Source: CAWJPY01 sp963844865 (GTDB taxonomy: Bacteria > Acidobacteriota > Thermoanaerobaculia > Thermoanaerobaculales > Sulfomarinibacteraceae). Taken from it: a stretch of DNA of 59,248 bases. Below the pieces are notes generated by a model, which saw only the letters and a program-made list of their open reading frames with translations, was not told the origin of the DNA and made no database searches. The DNA is taken from positions 1-59,248 of the forward strand of contig CAWJPY010000007.1 in NCBI GenBank assembly GCA_963844865.1. The letters are read 5' to 3'. The translations under genes and the position numbers were made by a program. Shown piece after piece: positions 18,830 to 28,213 of the stretch. The stretch's first letter is position 1. Each line of letters starts with the position of its first letter.

Positions 18830-18908
18830 TGCCACTGGTGACACTTTTCCGAAGCCACGCGTGCCGGCCGCGCCTCGCGTGGGGACCGGAAAAGTGTCAG
18901 CGGTGGCA
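18830..18908. repeat. Hairpin repeat, family B copy 2
   Basis: Arms of about 22 bp with two mismatches (TGCCACTGGTGACACTTTTC and its partner ending GTGTCAGCGGTGGCA), loop 35 nt containing CACGCGTGCCGGCCGCG. Followed by ACCTCGGGGAA. Nearly the same sequence is at 57931-58010. Confidence 0.8.
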
Positions 18909-18973
18909 ACCTCGGGGAACGCGCCGAAAGAATCGGCGCGTCGCCGTTGCCTACGCGTCGGATAGGCCAGAGC

Positions 18974-19042
18974 GGGTGCCAGGCACGCTTTCGAATGCAG
19001 CGATCCGCGTCCTGTCGAATCAAGACGGCGTGCCAGGCACCC
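18974..19042 (+). repeat. Family A element, copy 1
   Basis: About 69 bp ended by GTGCCAGGCAC-type palindromes. The order is GGTGCCAGGCACGC, then TTCGAATG, CAGCGATC, and TCGAATCAAGACGG, closing with CGTGCCAGGCACC. Four further copies and looser variants occur in the window. Confidence 0.8.
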
Positions 19043-19110
19043 TCTCTGGTGCTCCCGAAGCCTCTCGCAGATCATCACGGGCGCGGTCCCGGTCGCCGCC
19101 ACCGCCGCGG

Positions 19111-20166
19111 TCAACGCAGGCCGGAGGGATAACCCGCCGGCGGATAGTCGTACTCCACACCCCGCTCCCCGGCGATGACGTTGCCCATGGGGAACCCGGG
19201 ACAGTCCGCTTCCCGGAGCGCCGCCAGCACCCGCTCGAGCTGCTTGGGCCCAACGATCAGGACCAGGCCGACGCCGAGGTTGAAGGTGCGCCACATGTCG
19301 GCCTCGGGAACCGCACCGCGTTCGGCGAGGAGCCGGAACACCGGTGGGATGTCCCACGCCCCCACCTTGATCCTCGCCCGCAGGCCCTCGGGCAACGCTC
19401 GCGGCAGGTTGTCGGTGAGCCCACCACCCGTGATGTGGGCGAGGGCGTGCACCCGGCGCTGCTCCACGAGGGGCCACACCGGCGCCAGGTAGCAGCGGTG
19501 CACCTTGAGGAGCTCGTCGGCGACGGTCGCACCGAGCTCCTCCACGTGATCCGACGGTGCCAGCCCCATGTCGTCCAGCAGCACCTTGCGGGCAAGGGAG
19601 TAGCCATTCGTGTGCAGGCCGTCCGAAGGCAGCCCCACCAGCACGTCACCCTCGGCCACCTGGGCGCTCCCCAGGATCCGCTTGCGCTCCACGATGCCCA
19701 CGATGAACCCGGCCAGGTCGTACTCGCCGTCGCCGTAGAAAGAGGGCATCTCGGCGGTCTCGCCCCCGAGCAGCGCCAGGCCGTGGTCGCGGCAGGCGCC
19801 GGCGACCCCGGAGATCACCGCCGCCGTCACCTCGGGGTCGAGCCGTCCCGTGGCGAGGTAGTCGAGAAAGAAGAGGGGTCGCGCCCCCTGGACCAGGATG
19901 TCGTTGATGCAGTGGTGCACCAGGTCCCGGCCCACGGTGTCGTGACGGCCCGTGGCGAAGGCGATCTTGAGCTTGGTGCCCACACCGTCGGCGGAAGCCA
20001 CCAGCACCGGCGCCTTCCACCCTCCCGGCATCGCGAACATGCCGCCGAAGGAACCCTGCTCCGACAGGACGCCCTCGGTGTAGGTGGCGCGCACCAGCTC
20101 CTTGACCTTGGCGAGCGCCCGGTCCTGGGCATCGATGTCCACTCCCGCGTCACGGTACGTCGTCAT
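19111..20166 (-). CDS. purM: Phosphoribosylformylglycinamidine cyclo-ligase (AIR synthase)
   Basis: 351 aa, full length. Step 5 of purine synthesis, closing the imidazole ring with ATP. Visible marks are DGVGTKLKIAFATGRHDTVG (ATP/substrate loop), DLVHHCINDILVQGARPLFF, the GGETAEMPSFY motif, SDGLHTNGYSLARKV and HITGGGLTDNLPR. It is divergent from purL, the preceding step of the same pathway, with 660 bp of repeats between them. Confidence 0.97.
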   Translation of the reverse strand: MTTYRDAGVDIDAQDRALAKVKELVRATYTEGVLSEQGSFGGMFAMPGGWKAPVLVASADGVGTKLKIAFATGRHDTVGRDLVHHCINDILVQGARPLFFLDYLATGRLDPEVTAAVISGVAGACRDHGLALLGGETAEMPSFYGDGEYDLAGFIVGIVERKRILGSAQVAEGDVLVGLPSDGLHTNGYSLARKVLLDDMGLAPSDHVEELGATVADELLKVHRCYLAPVWPLVEQRRVHALAHITGGGLTDNLPRALPEGLRARIKVGAWDIPPVFRLLAERGAVPEADMWRTFNLGVGLVLIVGPKQLERVLAALREADCPGFPMGNVIAGERGVEYDYPPAGYPSGLR

Positions 20167-20826
20167 GGACGTATCCTACCCGACCTCTCGCCGCCGGTAT
20201 GCCTCTCCTCCCGCGTCCGCGCCCGACAGCGGCAGCTGTCGGCGGCGGTGCAGATTCGTAACGCAGACGCAGAGAGACGCAGAACCACCCGCCCACCCGA
20301 GGCGAAGAGAAGGACAGAACGCAAAGTCGCCAGGGCGCCAAGACGCAAAACCCCCACCCGCCCAACTCAGGGGCAGCGGCCGTCGAGAGAAGGGCGCGTG
20401 CCGCGGGCGTGCCACTCCTGACGATTTTCGGGTGCGGGAGATCGCCGCGGAGTGGGGCGCGGGGGCCGAAACATCGTCAGGGGTGGCAACCGCGGGGAGG
20501 GCGTCGACAGCATCGGCGCGCCGCGAGGCGTCGCTCCGGTAGGCCAGAACGGTCTCGAAGCGCCCTTCCTCGCTTCGGGTGGGCCAGAGCGGGTGCCAGG
20601 CACGCTCTCGAATGAAACGATCCGGGTTCTTTCGAATCAAGACGGCGTGCCAGGCACCCTCTCTGATGCTGCCGAAGCGAGGCTTCGCTGGTCGCCGTTC
20701 GGTGCCGCGGCTTGCTGACCCTGCTCGCTGACGCTGACGCCGCCGCTGTGCGCGGACGCGGTCATCTGCCGCTGCTCCTGACGCCGGCGGCTGGCGCTGC
20801 CGGCGGGTTGGTGCTACAACCTCGCC
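20167..20826. repeat. Compound repeat unit between purM and purL
   Basis: No gene in 660 bp. A family B hairpin (arms 20410-20431 and 20466-20488, GACGAT type) is followed at 20591-20659 by a family A element, in the same order and orientation as at 18.8-19.04 kb. The AGGCGTCGA..ATCGGCGCG stretch after the hairpin is also shared. A GCTGACGCTGACGCCGCC run precedes purL. No clear promoter or strong ribosome site before purL was seen. Confidence 0.7.
20591..20659 (+). repeat. Family A element, copy 2
   Basis: Opens GGTGCCAGGCACGCTCTCG, core ATGAAACGATCCGG, closes TCGAATCAAGACGGCGTGCC. It differs from copy 1 at only a few core positions and has the same flank CTCTCTGATGCTGCCGAAGC. Confidence 0.8.
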
Positions 20827-23800
20827 ATGGGACTGCTCCGCTTCTTCCGCACCCCCGGGCTGGCGCCGGCCCAGCGACACACCCTGCTCGAGCTGGCCGG
20901 GTCTCTGGCGTCGGCGCCCGTCCACGACCTCGACACGGAGGTCTGCTTCTACGTCGACGCCGCCCGCGACCTGACCGAGGAGGAGCTCGCCGTCCTGGTC
21001 TGGTTGCTGGCCGAGACGTTCGATACCGCGGGCTTCGGGTCGACCACCTTCCTCGACGGCGGGGCCGACGTCATCGAGGTCGGGCCGCGACTCAACTTCA
21101 GCACCGCGTTCTCGACCAACGCGGTGTCCATCTGCCACGCCTGCGGTCTCGGCGCCGTGCGCCGCATCGAGCGGTCACGCCGCTACCGTCTTCGCACCGG
21201 CGAGCCCCTCTCGGCCGAGGCGCGGGCCGCCTTCGTGGCCGCGGCGTGCGATCGCATGACCGAGTGCTCCTACCCCGAGCCCCTCACGAGCTTCGCCACC
21301 GGCCGGCGGCCCGAACCGGTCCACGAAGTGCCGCTCCTCACCGAGGGCCGCACCGCCCTGGAAAGGATCAACCGCGGGCTCGGCCTCGCCTTCGACGACC
21401 GCGACCTGGACTACTACACCGCCCTCTTCTGTGACCACCTCGGTCGCAATCCCACCGACGTCGAGTGCTTCGACATCGCCCAGTCCAACAGCGAGCACTC
21501 CCGGCACTGGTTCTTCAAGGGCCGCCTCGTCATCGACGGCGAGGAGCAGGTGGGGTCGCTCCTGGACCTGGTCCGGGAGCCGCTGGCCGCACGGCCCGGA
21601 AACAGCGTCATCGCCTTCGCCGACAACTCGAGCGCGATCAAAGGCTTCTCTACGTCGAGCGTGCTACCCAGCAAGCCGGGAGTGCCGTCGCCGATGACGC
21701 CCACCCCCTGGGACGCACACCTCATCTTCACCGCCGAGACCCACAACTTCCCCTCGGGTGTCGCACCCTTCCCGGGCGCCGAGACGGGTACGGGCGGCCG
21801 TATCCGGGACGTCCAGGCCGCCGGCTGCGGCTCCCAGGTGGTGGCCGGCACCGCCGCGTACTGTGTCGGCAACCTGCAGATCCCCGGCTACGAGCTGCCC
21901 TGGGAGGATCCCGCCCTCACCTACCCCGGCAACCTGTCCCCTCCCCTGGCCATCGAGATCGAGGCCTCCAACGGCGCGTCCGACTATGGCAACAAGTTCG
22001 GCGAACCCGTGATCTCGGGCTTCACCCGCTCCTTCGGGCTGCGCCTACCGGGAGGGGAGCGCCGGGAGTGGCTCAAGCCCATCATGTTCTCGGGCGGCAT
22101 CGGCCAGATCGACGCCCGACACACCGCCAAGCACGCCCCCGAGCCCGAAATGCTGGTGGTCAAGATCGGCGGTCCCGCGTACCGCATCGGCATGGGGGGC
22201 GGCGCCGCCTCGAGCATGGTCCAGGGCGAGAACGTGTCCGAGCTGGACTTCAACGCCGTGCAGCGGGGCGACGCCGAGATGGAGCAGAAGCTCAACCGCG
22301 TGGTGCGGGCCTGCTCGGAGCTCGGCGACCACAATCCCATCGTCAGCATCCACGACCAGGGAGCAGGCGGCAACTGCAACGTGCTCAAGGAGATCGTCGA
22401 ACCGACGGGGGCCAGGATCGAGGTCCGGGACATCCCCCTGGGCGACGAGACCCTGTCCGTGCTGGAGATCTGGGGCGCCGAGTACCAGGAGAACAACGCG
22501 CTCCTCCTCCGTTCCGCCGACCTGGAGGCTTTCCGCGCCCTGTGCGCCCGCGAGCGCCTGCCCATGGCGGTGGTGGGGCGGGTCACCGGTGATGGCCGGA
22601 TCGTGCTCCACGATGCGGACGACGGCTCCACGCCGGTCAACCTGGCCCTGGCCGACGTGCTCGGCGAGCTTCCCCCCAAGACCTTCGAGCTGCGCCGCAC
22701 CCATCCCGTGCGGGAGCCGCTGCGCCTGCCCGCGGACCTGGACGTCCGGGGGGCGCTGGAGCGCGTGCTGCGCCTCCTCGCGGTGGGCTCCAAGCGCTTT
22801 CTCACCACCAAGGTGGACCGCAGCGTCACCGGCCTGGTCGCCCAGCAACAGTGTGCCGGCCCGCTGCAGCTGACCGTCGCCGACGTGGCGGTCATCGCCC
22901 AGAGTCACCTCGCCCGCACCGGCGGCGCCACCGCCATCGGCGAGCAGCCCATCAAGGGGCTCATCGACCCGGCCGCCATGGCCCGCATGAGCGTCGGCGA
23001 GGCCCTCACCAACCTGGTGTGGGCCCGGATCACGGCCCTCGAGGACGTGCGCTGCTCGGCCAACTGGATGTGGGCCGCCAAGCTGGAGGGCGAGGGTGCG
23101 GCCATGTGGGACGCCGCCCAGGCCATGCGCGACGTCATGCTGGAGCTCGGCATCGCCGTGGACGGCGGCAAGGACTCCGTGTCCATGGCGGCCCTCGCCC
23201 CGGACGGCGAGACCGTGAAGGCGCCCGGCGCCCTCGTCATCTCCGCCTACGCGGGATGCCCTGACATCACCTCCACCGTCACCCCCGACCTGGAGCTGCC
23301 GGGCGCCGGCAGGCTCCTCTTCGTGGACCTGGCCGACGGTCGCCGCCGGCTCGGGGGCTCGGCCCTCGCCCAGGTCCTCGGCCAGGTGGGGGACGAGGTG
23401 CCCGATCTGGAGGACCCGGCGCTTCTGGCCCGCGCCTTCGCCGCCGTCCAGGAGCTCCTCGCTGCTGGCCTCCTCGCCGCGGGCCACGACCGCTCCGACG
23501 GCGGTCTGATCACGACTCTGCTGGAGATGGCCATCGCCGGCAACTGCGGCATCTCGGTGCACCTCCCGGGGGAGCCGGGAGAGCGCTCCGCCATGGCGAC
23601 GCTGTTCGCCGAGGAGCTGGGCCTCGTCCTGGAGGTCGCGGACGAGGATCTCCAGGAGGTGCTGGCCGTCTTCGCGGGCGCCGAGGTACCCTGCATCGAG
23701 ATCGGGCGCACCCTGGCCGCACCCCGGATCGAGGTGCGGGTGGGAGAAGCGACGGTCCTCGCCGACGACATGCGCGCCCTGCGCGACCTGTGGGAGGCGA

Positions 23801-24744
23801 CGTCCTTCCAGCTCGATCGGCTGCAGGCGGACCCCGGCTGCGTCGCCCAGGAGGAGGCGGGGCTGGCCACGCGCACGGCGCCTCCGTACCGGCTCGCGTT
23901 CGAGCCCCGGGCCACCGCGCCGGCCATCCTCGAGCAGCGGGACAAGGTGCCCGTCGCGGTCCTGCGCGAGGAAGGTTCCAACGGCGACCGCGAGATGGTC
24001 TCGGCGCTGTGGTTGGCCGGCCTGGAGCCCTGGGACGTGACCATGACCGACATCCTGGCCGGAGCGGTGGAGCTCGAGCGCTTCCGCGGGGTCGTGGCGG
24101 TCGGGGGTTTCAGCTACGCCGACGTCTTGGACGCCGCCAAGGGCTGGGCGGGCGCGATCCGGCACAACCCCTCCGTGCGCCGACAGTTCGAGGATTTCTA
24201 TGAGCGCCCGGACACCTTCAGCCTGGGCATCTGCAACGGCTGCCAGCTCCTCGCCCTCCTGGGCTGGGTACCCTGGCGGGGGCTGACGGACGCGGAGCAG
24301 CCGCGCTTCATCGCCAACGCCTCCGGCCGCTTCGAGTCCCGCTTCGCCACCGTCGCCATCGCGGACAGCCCCGCGGTCCTGCTGGAAGGCATGGCCGGTT
24401 CCACCCTCGGCATCTGGGTGGCCCACGGCGAGGGCCGGGCCCACTTTCCCGACCACGCCCACCTGGAGCGGGTGCTGTCGGAGGACCTGGCGCCGGTGCG
24501 CTTCGTCGACGACGCCGGTCGGCCCACCGAGAGCTATCCCGCGAACCCCAACGGCTCCCCCGCGGGCATCGCCGGCCTCACCACCCCCGACGGCCGCCAT
24601 CTGGCGCTCATGCCCCACCCCGAGCGCTGCGTCCTGCCCTGGCAGTGGCCGTGGATGCCGCGCCGGTGGCGGCGCGAGCTGACCGCCTCGCCGTGGCTGC
24701 GCCTGTTCCAGAACGCCCGCCGGTGGTGCGAGCGAACCGTCTAA
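20827..24744 (+). CDS. purL: Phosphoribosylformylglycinamidine synthase, large single-chain form
   Basis: 1305 aa, the long form that fuses the PurS-like, synthetase and glutaminase parts; many bacteria instead use separate PurL, PurQ and PurS. Residues about 200-700 hold the first synthetase half (SNSEHSRHWFFKG, THNFPSGVAPFPGAETGTGG, HDQGAGGNCNV). About 720-1000 is the second half (GVGEAL-like MSVGEALTNLVWA, DGGKDSVSM). From about 1030 is the class I glutaminase with nucleophile in GICNGCQLL and His in MPHPERC. Start 20827 lacks a clear ribosome site. Divergent from purM. Confidence 0.96.
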   Translation: MGLLRFFRTPGLAPAQRHTLLELAGSLASAPVHDLDTEVCFYVDAARDLTEEELAVLVWLLAETFDTAGFGSTTFLDGGADVIEVGPRLNFSTAFSTNAVSICHACGLGAVRRIERSRRYRLRTGEPLSAEARAAFVAAACDRMTECSYPEPLTSFATGRRPEPVHEVPLLTEGRTALERINRGLGLAFDDRDLDYYTALFCDHLGRNPTDVECFDIAQSNSEHSRHWFFKGRLVIDGEEQVGSLLDLVREPLAARPGNSVIAFADNSSAIKGFSTSSVLPSKPGVPSPMTPTPWDAHLIFTAETHNFPSGVAPFPGAETGTGGRIRDVQAAGCGSQVVAGTAAYCVGNLQIPGYELPWEDPALTYPGNLSPPLAIEIEASNGASDYGNKFGEPVISGFTRSFGLRLPGGERREWLKPIMFSGGIGQIDARHTAKHAPEPEMLVVKIGGPAYRIGMGGGAASSMVQGENVSELDFNAVQRGDAEMEQKLNRVVRACSELGDHNPIVSIHDQGAGGNCNVLKEIVEPTGARIEVRDIPLGDETLSVLEIWGAEYQENNALLLRSADLEAFRALCARERLPMAVVGRVTGDGRIVLHDADDGSTPVNLALADVLGELPPKTFELRRTHPVREPLRLPADLDVRGALERVLRLLAVGSKRFLTTKVDRSVTGLVAQQQCAGPLQLTVADVAVIAQSHLARTGGATAIGEQPIKGLIDPAAMARMSVGEALTNLVWARITALEDVRCSANWMWAAKLEGEGAAMWDAAQAMRDVMLELGIAVDGGKDSVSMAALAPDGETVKAPGALVISAYAGCPDITSTVTPDLELPGAGRLLFVDLADGRRRLGGSALAQVLGQVGDEVPDLEDPALLARAFAAVQELLAAGLLAAGHDRSDGGLITTLLEMAIAGNCGISVHLPGEPGERSAMATLFAEELGLVLEVADEDLQEVLAVFAGAEVPCIEIGRTLAAPRIEVRVGEATVLADDMRALRDLWEATSFQLDRLQADPGCVAQEEAGLATRTAPPYRLAFEPRATAPAILEQRDKVPVAVLREEGSNGDREMVSALWLAGLEPWDVTMTDILAGAVELERFRGVVAVGGFSYADVLDAAKGWAGAIRHNPSVRRQFEDFYERPDTFSLGICNGCQLLALLGWVPWRGLTDAEQPRFIANASGRFESRFATVAIADSPAVLLEGMAGSTLGIWVAHGEGRAHFPDHAHLERVLSEDLAPVRFVDDAGRPTESYPANPNGSPAGIAGLTTPDGRHLALMPHPERCVLPWQWPWMPRRWRRELTASPWLRLFQNARRWCERTV

Positions 24745-24784
24745 CGCCCCGGAACCGTCGGAGGGCGCGGGGGGCGAGGCGTTG

Positions 24785-25591
24785 TCAGCGGCGGCGCGCG
24801 GGCTCCGGCGGCGCCTGAGGACGGAAGCTCACCCGGCCCTGCTCCAGGGTGAGGCCGAGCATGCTGCCCCGGGGAACGACCTCCACCGGCGGACTGCCGT
24901 TCACCACCGCCCCGACCGATGCCCGCGCGAGATCGGGCAGGTTGTTGTGCTCCGACAAATGGAGCCCAACCACCGCCTGCAGGGCCCGTGACCGGACCTG
25001 CTCCACCGCCTCCGAGGCCTGGTGGTTGCCCAGGTGTCCCAGGCGTGATGCGATGCGCTGCTTGAGGGACCAGGGATAGGGGCCGTGGCGGAGCATGTCG
25101 GCGTCATGGTTCGTCTCGATCAGGAGCACGTCACATCCGGCCAGCCGCTGGGCCAGCAGGGCGGTGAAGATCCCGGTGTCGGTGCACAGGGCCACGCGAG
25201 CCGTGCCGTCGTCGATGAGCAGCGCCACCGGCTCGCGGGCGTCGTGGCTGGTGGCCACCGGCAGCACCTCGAGCCCACCCACTCGCTGCACCCGTCCCGA
25301 CACCAGCTCGCCGCCGCCGGAGGCACGCACCGCCAGCGCCGACCATGTCCCCGCCGTGGCCCACACAGGGACGGGATGGCGCTTGAGCAGCACCTCCAGT
25401 CCGCGCACATGGTCCGAGTGCTCGTGGGTCAGCAGAACCCCGGAGATCTTCGACGGCGAGCGCCCGAAGGCCTCCAGCCGGCGTCGCACCTGGAGGGCGG
25501 AGACGCCGGCGTCCACCAGCAGGGAGGTGCCGCCGCTGGACACCAGGGTGGCGTTGCCGTTGGATCCCGAGGCGAGGACGAGGACCTCCAC
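24785..25591 (-). CDS. MBL-fold metallo-hydrolase (WalJ/YycJ-like)
   Basis: 268 aa. It starts MEVLVLASGSNGNATLVSSG, typical of the YycJ/WalJ branch. The metal motif is LLTHEHSDHVRG, with further ligands in SHDAREP, CTDTG and the terminal HLSEHNN. Probably a phosphodiesterase or nuclease-like hydrolase; the substrate is uncertain. It follows dut by 1 bp at the distal end of the long minus-strand series. Confidence 0.85.
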   Translation of the reverse strand: MEVLVLASGSNGNATLVSSGGTSLLVDAGVSALQVRRRLEAFGRSPSKISGVLLTHEHSDHVRGLEVLLKRHPVPVWATAGTWSALAVRASGGGELVSGRVQRVGGLEVLPVATSHDAREPVALLIDDGTARVALCTDTGIFTALLAQRLAGCDVLLIETNHDADMLRHGPYPWSLKQRIASRLGHLGNHQASEAVEQVRSRALQAVVGLHLSEHNNLPDLARASVGAVVNGSPPVEVVPRGSMLGLTLEQGRVSFRPQAPPEPARRR

Positions 25592-25592
25592 C

Positions 25593-26036
25593 CTATCTCC
25601 CGGTGGACCCGAAGCCGCCCGAGCCGCGGGCGGTGGCGCTGGGGCTGGACATCTCCCGGAACTCGGCCCGGCGCACCGGTGCCACCACGAGCTGGGCGAT
25701 GCGGTCGCCCCGCTCGATGGTCACCGGCTCCCCCCCCAGGTTAACGAGGAGGACCTTGACCTCGCCCCGGTAGTCCGCGTCGATGGTGCCCGGGGCGTTG
25801 AGGAGGGTGATGCCCCAGCGTGCGGCGAGACCCGAACGGGGCCTGACCTGCCCCTCGAAGCCCTCCGGAATCTCGAGAATGAGGCCGGTGGGCACCGCCG
25901 AACGCTGTCCCGGCTCGAGCACCAGGGGCGCCTGGACGGCGGCCCGCAGGTCGGCCCCCGCCGCGTCCGGCGAGGCGTAGGCGGGCAGGGCCATCTCCGC
26001 CCCGTGGGGGAGCCGAGTGACCCCGACCCGGACCAT
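25593..26036 (-). CDS. dut: dUTP pyrophosphatase
   Basis: 147 aa. The five dUTPase motifs are seen in order: DAAGADLRA, RPRSGLAARWGI, LNAPGTIDADYRGEVKVLLVN, ERGDRIAQLVV and the C-terminal ATARGSGGFGSTGR. It removes dUTP and supplies dUMP; the enzyme acts as a homotrimer. Start ATG 26036 overlaps the last base of the M16 peptidase stop. Confidence 0.96.
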   Translation of the reverse strand: MVRVGVTRLPHGAEMALPAYASPDAAGADLRAAVQAPLVLEPGQRSAVPTGLILEIPEGFEGQVRPRSGLAARWGITLLNAPGTIDADYRGEVKVLLVNLGGEPVTIERGDRIAQLVVAPVRRAEFREMSSPSATARGSGGFGSTGR

Positions 26037-27265
26037 CACGCCACCCGCACCGAGAGGCCCTCGGGCCCGCACACCGCCATCGCCATCCGATCCCCCCGCA
26101 GGAGGCGCCGTGCGAGGTCCCGGACCTCCCGCGTGGTCACGCCCTCGAGCTCCGCCGCCGTGGCCTCGGGATCGAAGCGCCGCCCACGCTCCAGGAGCTC
26201 GGCCACGTCCATGGCGCAGACCGCGGCCGGCGACTCGGCGTCGATGACGAGGCCGCGGATCAGCCCCTCCTTGGCCACCTCGACCTCGCCGTCGCAAAGG
26301 TCGGTTCCCACCTTCGCCAGCTCCTCCCCCACCAGTCGCCGCACGTCGGCGAACACCTCCGGCGCGCAGGCCCAGCCGATCTCGAAGAGCCCGCCTCCGA
26401 GACGCAGGACGGGCGACGACCAGATGTCGTAGGTGAGCCCTTCCTCCTCCCGCAGCCGCTGGAAGAGGCGGGACGAGGCGCCGACCCCGATGAGGCGGTT
26501 GAGGACGGTCAGTGCGATCGCCCCGGGGTCGCCGGCGGCGAAGGCGGGGAAGGCCAACCGCGCGTGCACCTGATCCACTCCGCCACGTCCGACGACATCG
26601 TGCCGGCCCACCCAGCCGAGGGGGGGCAGCGACGGCACCCTCGGGGGGAGGTCCAGGGGCAGCCCGTCCAGCCGCGCGGTGATCCGCTCCACCGCGAGGT
26701 CGCCGACCACCGCCGCCAGGACCCGGCCCGGCCGGACGAGCGCGGCGTGGTGCCGCCGCAGCACCTCGGGCGTCAGGTTGGCCAGGCTCTCGGCGGTCCC
26801 GATCACCGGCCGGGCCTGGGGGTGATCGCCCCAGGCCGCCGCCAGAATGGCGTCCTCCACCTGCTCCTGGGGGTCGTCGCGGACCAGCTCCAGCTCGGCC
26901 CTCGCGACCCGCAGCTCCAGCTCCACGTCGTCGGGGTCGAAGGTGGGCTCGCGCACGGCGTCCACCAGCAGCGACATCGCCTCCTCGAAGGCATCCACGG
27001 TGGTCTGGATGCTGACGCCCATGAGCTCATGGCTCGTCCAGGCATCCACGTCACCGCCCAGGCGGTCGACGAGCATCGCCAGCTGGCGACGGTCGCGGCT
27101 GCCGCAACGGCGCAGGGTGAGGTGCTCGACGAGGTGGGTGGCGCCCGCGATGGCCGCCGGCTCGTGGGCCGAGCCGCTCATGACCCACAGCCCGCAGATC
27201 ACCGTCCTGCGTCCGGGAGTGGGGTGCACCAAGAGTGCCGGGGGATGGCGGTGGGATCTGCTCAA
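26036..27265 (-). CDS. M16 family (insulinase/processing) zinc peptidase
   Basis: 409 aa, one catalytic-type half-pair. The inverted zinc motif is THLVEHLTLRRCG (HxxEH) with the distal Glu region VARAELELVRDDPQEQVEDA about 70 residues later, so the site looks complete. The second domain has the FQRLREEEGLTYDIWS segment of the family. The formal start is TTG at 27265; an in-frame GTG a few codons later (VHPTPGRR) is an alternative. Located between the pseudopilin genes and dut. Confidence 0.85.
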   Translation of the reverse strand: MSRSHRHPPALLVHPTPGRRTVICGLWVMSGSAHEPAAIAGATHLVEHLTLRRCGSRDRRQLAMLVDRLGGDVDAWTSHELMGVSIQTTVDAFEEAMSLLVDAVREPTFDPDDVELELRVARAELELVRDDPQEQVEDAILAAAWGDHPQARPVIGTAESLANLTPEVLRRHHAALVRPGRVLAAVVGDLAVERITARLDGLPLDLPPRVPSLPPLGWVGRHDVVGRGGVDQVHARLAFPAFAAGDPGAIALTVLNRLIGVGASSRLFQRLREEEGLTYDIWSSPVLRLGGGLFEIGWACAPEVFADVRRLVGEELAKVGTDLCDGEVEVAKEGLIRGLVIDAESPAAVCAMDVAELLERGRRFDPEATAAELEGVTTREVRDLARRLLRGDRMAMAVCGPEGLSVRVA

Positions 27266-27438
27266 CGTCGGGGCGGAGTGTACTACAGCGGTGCGAGCCT
27301 CACTCCGGGAGCGTCAGGGCAGGCACCAGGGCACCCCGTCGACGCACATCGCGACCTCGGAGCCGGTGCCAGGCACCCCGTCTTGATTCGATAAAACGCA
27401 GATCGCTTCATTCGAATGCCGCCTGGCGCCGTCCCTGC
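27266..27438 (-). repeat. Intergenic with family A element, copy 3
   Basis: The element (27365-27430) is in reverse orientation: GGTGCCAGGCACCCCGTC, TTGATTCGAT, GCAGATCGCTTCATTCGAAT and GCCTGGCGCC. It lies immediately after the stop of the pseudopilin-like gene. Nothing else is recognised in the gap. Confidence 0.75.
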
Positions 27439-28143
27439 TCATCCCCCCGGTGTCGGCGTCGTCTCCGGCAGGGGCGGGACGCCGAAGGGGAGGTCGTCAC
27501 GGGGGTCGTGGGGCGGGGTGGGCTGAGCCGGGGGTTGGCCCTGCGCCCCGCCGGCCTGCTGGTCCTGGTAGGTGAACTTCCACTCCTTGTAGTTGGTGTG
27601 CCCCTCGTACACCTTGATGCTCTGCTTGTCCTTCTTGGAGTAGACGCCGATGATCGGCCCGATCTTCTCGCCGCTGGCGGTGCCGAAGCCGCCCGGCTCG
27701 CCGCTGCCCCCGGTGCCTCCCGTCGCCGGCTGCGGCGTGGGAGTGGCCTGACTCCCGGTCCGGCCGCCAGCCAGCCGCCGTCCTCCCTGGCCGAGGAACA
27801 CCAGCCCCCAGTCGTAGGAGTCGGTCATGGGGTCCTTCCACTTCTTGCGCAGGACCCGTGGCTTGGCCTCCCAGAGCTCCTTCAGCCGCATGGGGTAGCG
27901 CCCGTACTTGAGGCGAAAGAGGCGGATGCCCTCGGCGTACTGCCGGCCGCGGAAGATGAGCTCGGCCTCCTTCTCCCGCTGCTGCGAGAAGGAGGCGTCC
28001 TGGACGGCGACGGTCATCATGATCGCCATGACAGCGAGGGTCATCACCAGCACGGCCAGGGTGAACCCGGACTCCCGACCATCGCCACGTCGGCGGCGGG
28101 TCTCGGACAGCTCGTCCCTCGCGAAGTCCCCTGGAGAGCTCAT
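27439..28143 (-). CDS. Pseudopilin-like protein with long C-terminal tail
   Basis: 234 aa from ATG 28143 (GAGAGG upstream); a start at 28188 is possible but less likely. A prepilin-type segment ESGFTLAVLVMTLAVMAIM (about residues 26-46) lacks the usual Glu at +5, having Val or Ala there. The next part (REKEAELIFRGRQYAEGIRL) is the alpha-1C helix of pseudopilins. The last about 90 residues are Gly/Pro/Gln-rich. Likely a minor pseudopilin of the type II/IV machinery encoded upstream. Confidence 0.7.
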   Translation of the reverse strand: MSSPGDFARDELSETRRRRGDGRESGFTLAVLVMTLAVMAIMMTVAVQDASFSQQREKEAELIFRGRQYAEGIRLFRLKYGRYPMRLKELWEAKPRVLRKKWKDPMTDSYDWGLVFLGQGGRRLAGGRTGSQATPTPQPATGGTGGSGEPGGFGTASGEKIGPIIGVYSKKDKQSIKVYEGHTNYKEWKFTYQDQQAGGAQGQPPAQPTPPHDPRDDLPFGVPPLPETTPTPGG

Positions 28144-28213
28144 GGAACGCCTCTCACGCGCACCCGTGGGCCGCCCCCCTGCGTCCACCGTCCACGATTC
28201 ACCGTTCAGCCCA

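Larger units (their letters stand above)
18769..19110. repeat. Compound repeat unit downstream of purM
   Basis: No gene. It contains a family B hairpin (arms 18830-18851 and 18887-18908, GACACTTTTCC type) and, 65 bp later, a family A element (18974-19042). The flanks CTCTCTGGTGCTCCCGAAGC after the second are shared with the unit at 20.4-20.7 kb. Together 18823-19065 and 20403-20683 form direct repeats on either side of purM. Confidence 0.75.

Noticed and set aside
22045..24618. 857-codon open frame antisense to purL
   Set aside because: High-GC shadow of a well-supported gene; composition (His, Gly, Arg, Gln runs) and lack of any motif show it is not coding.
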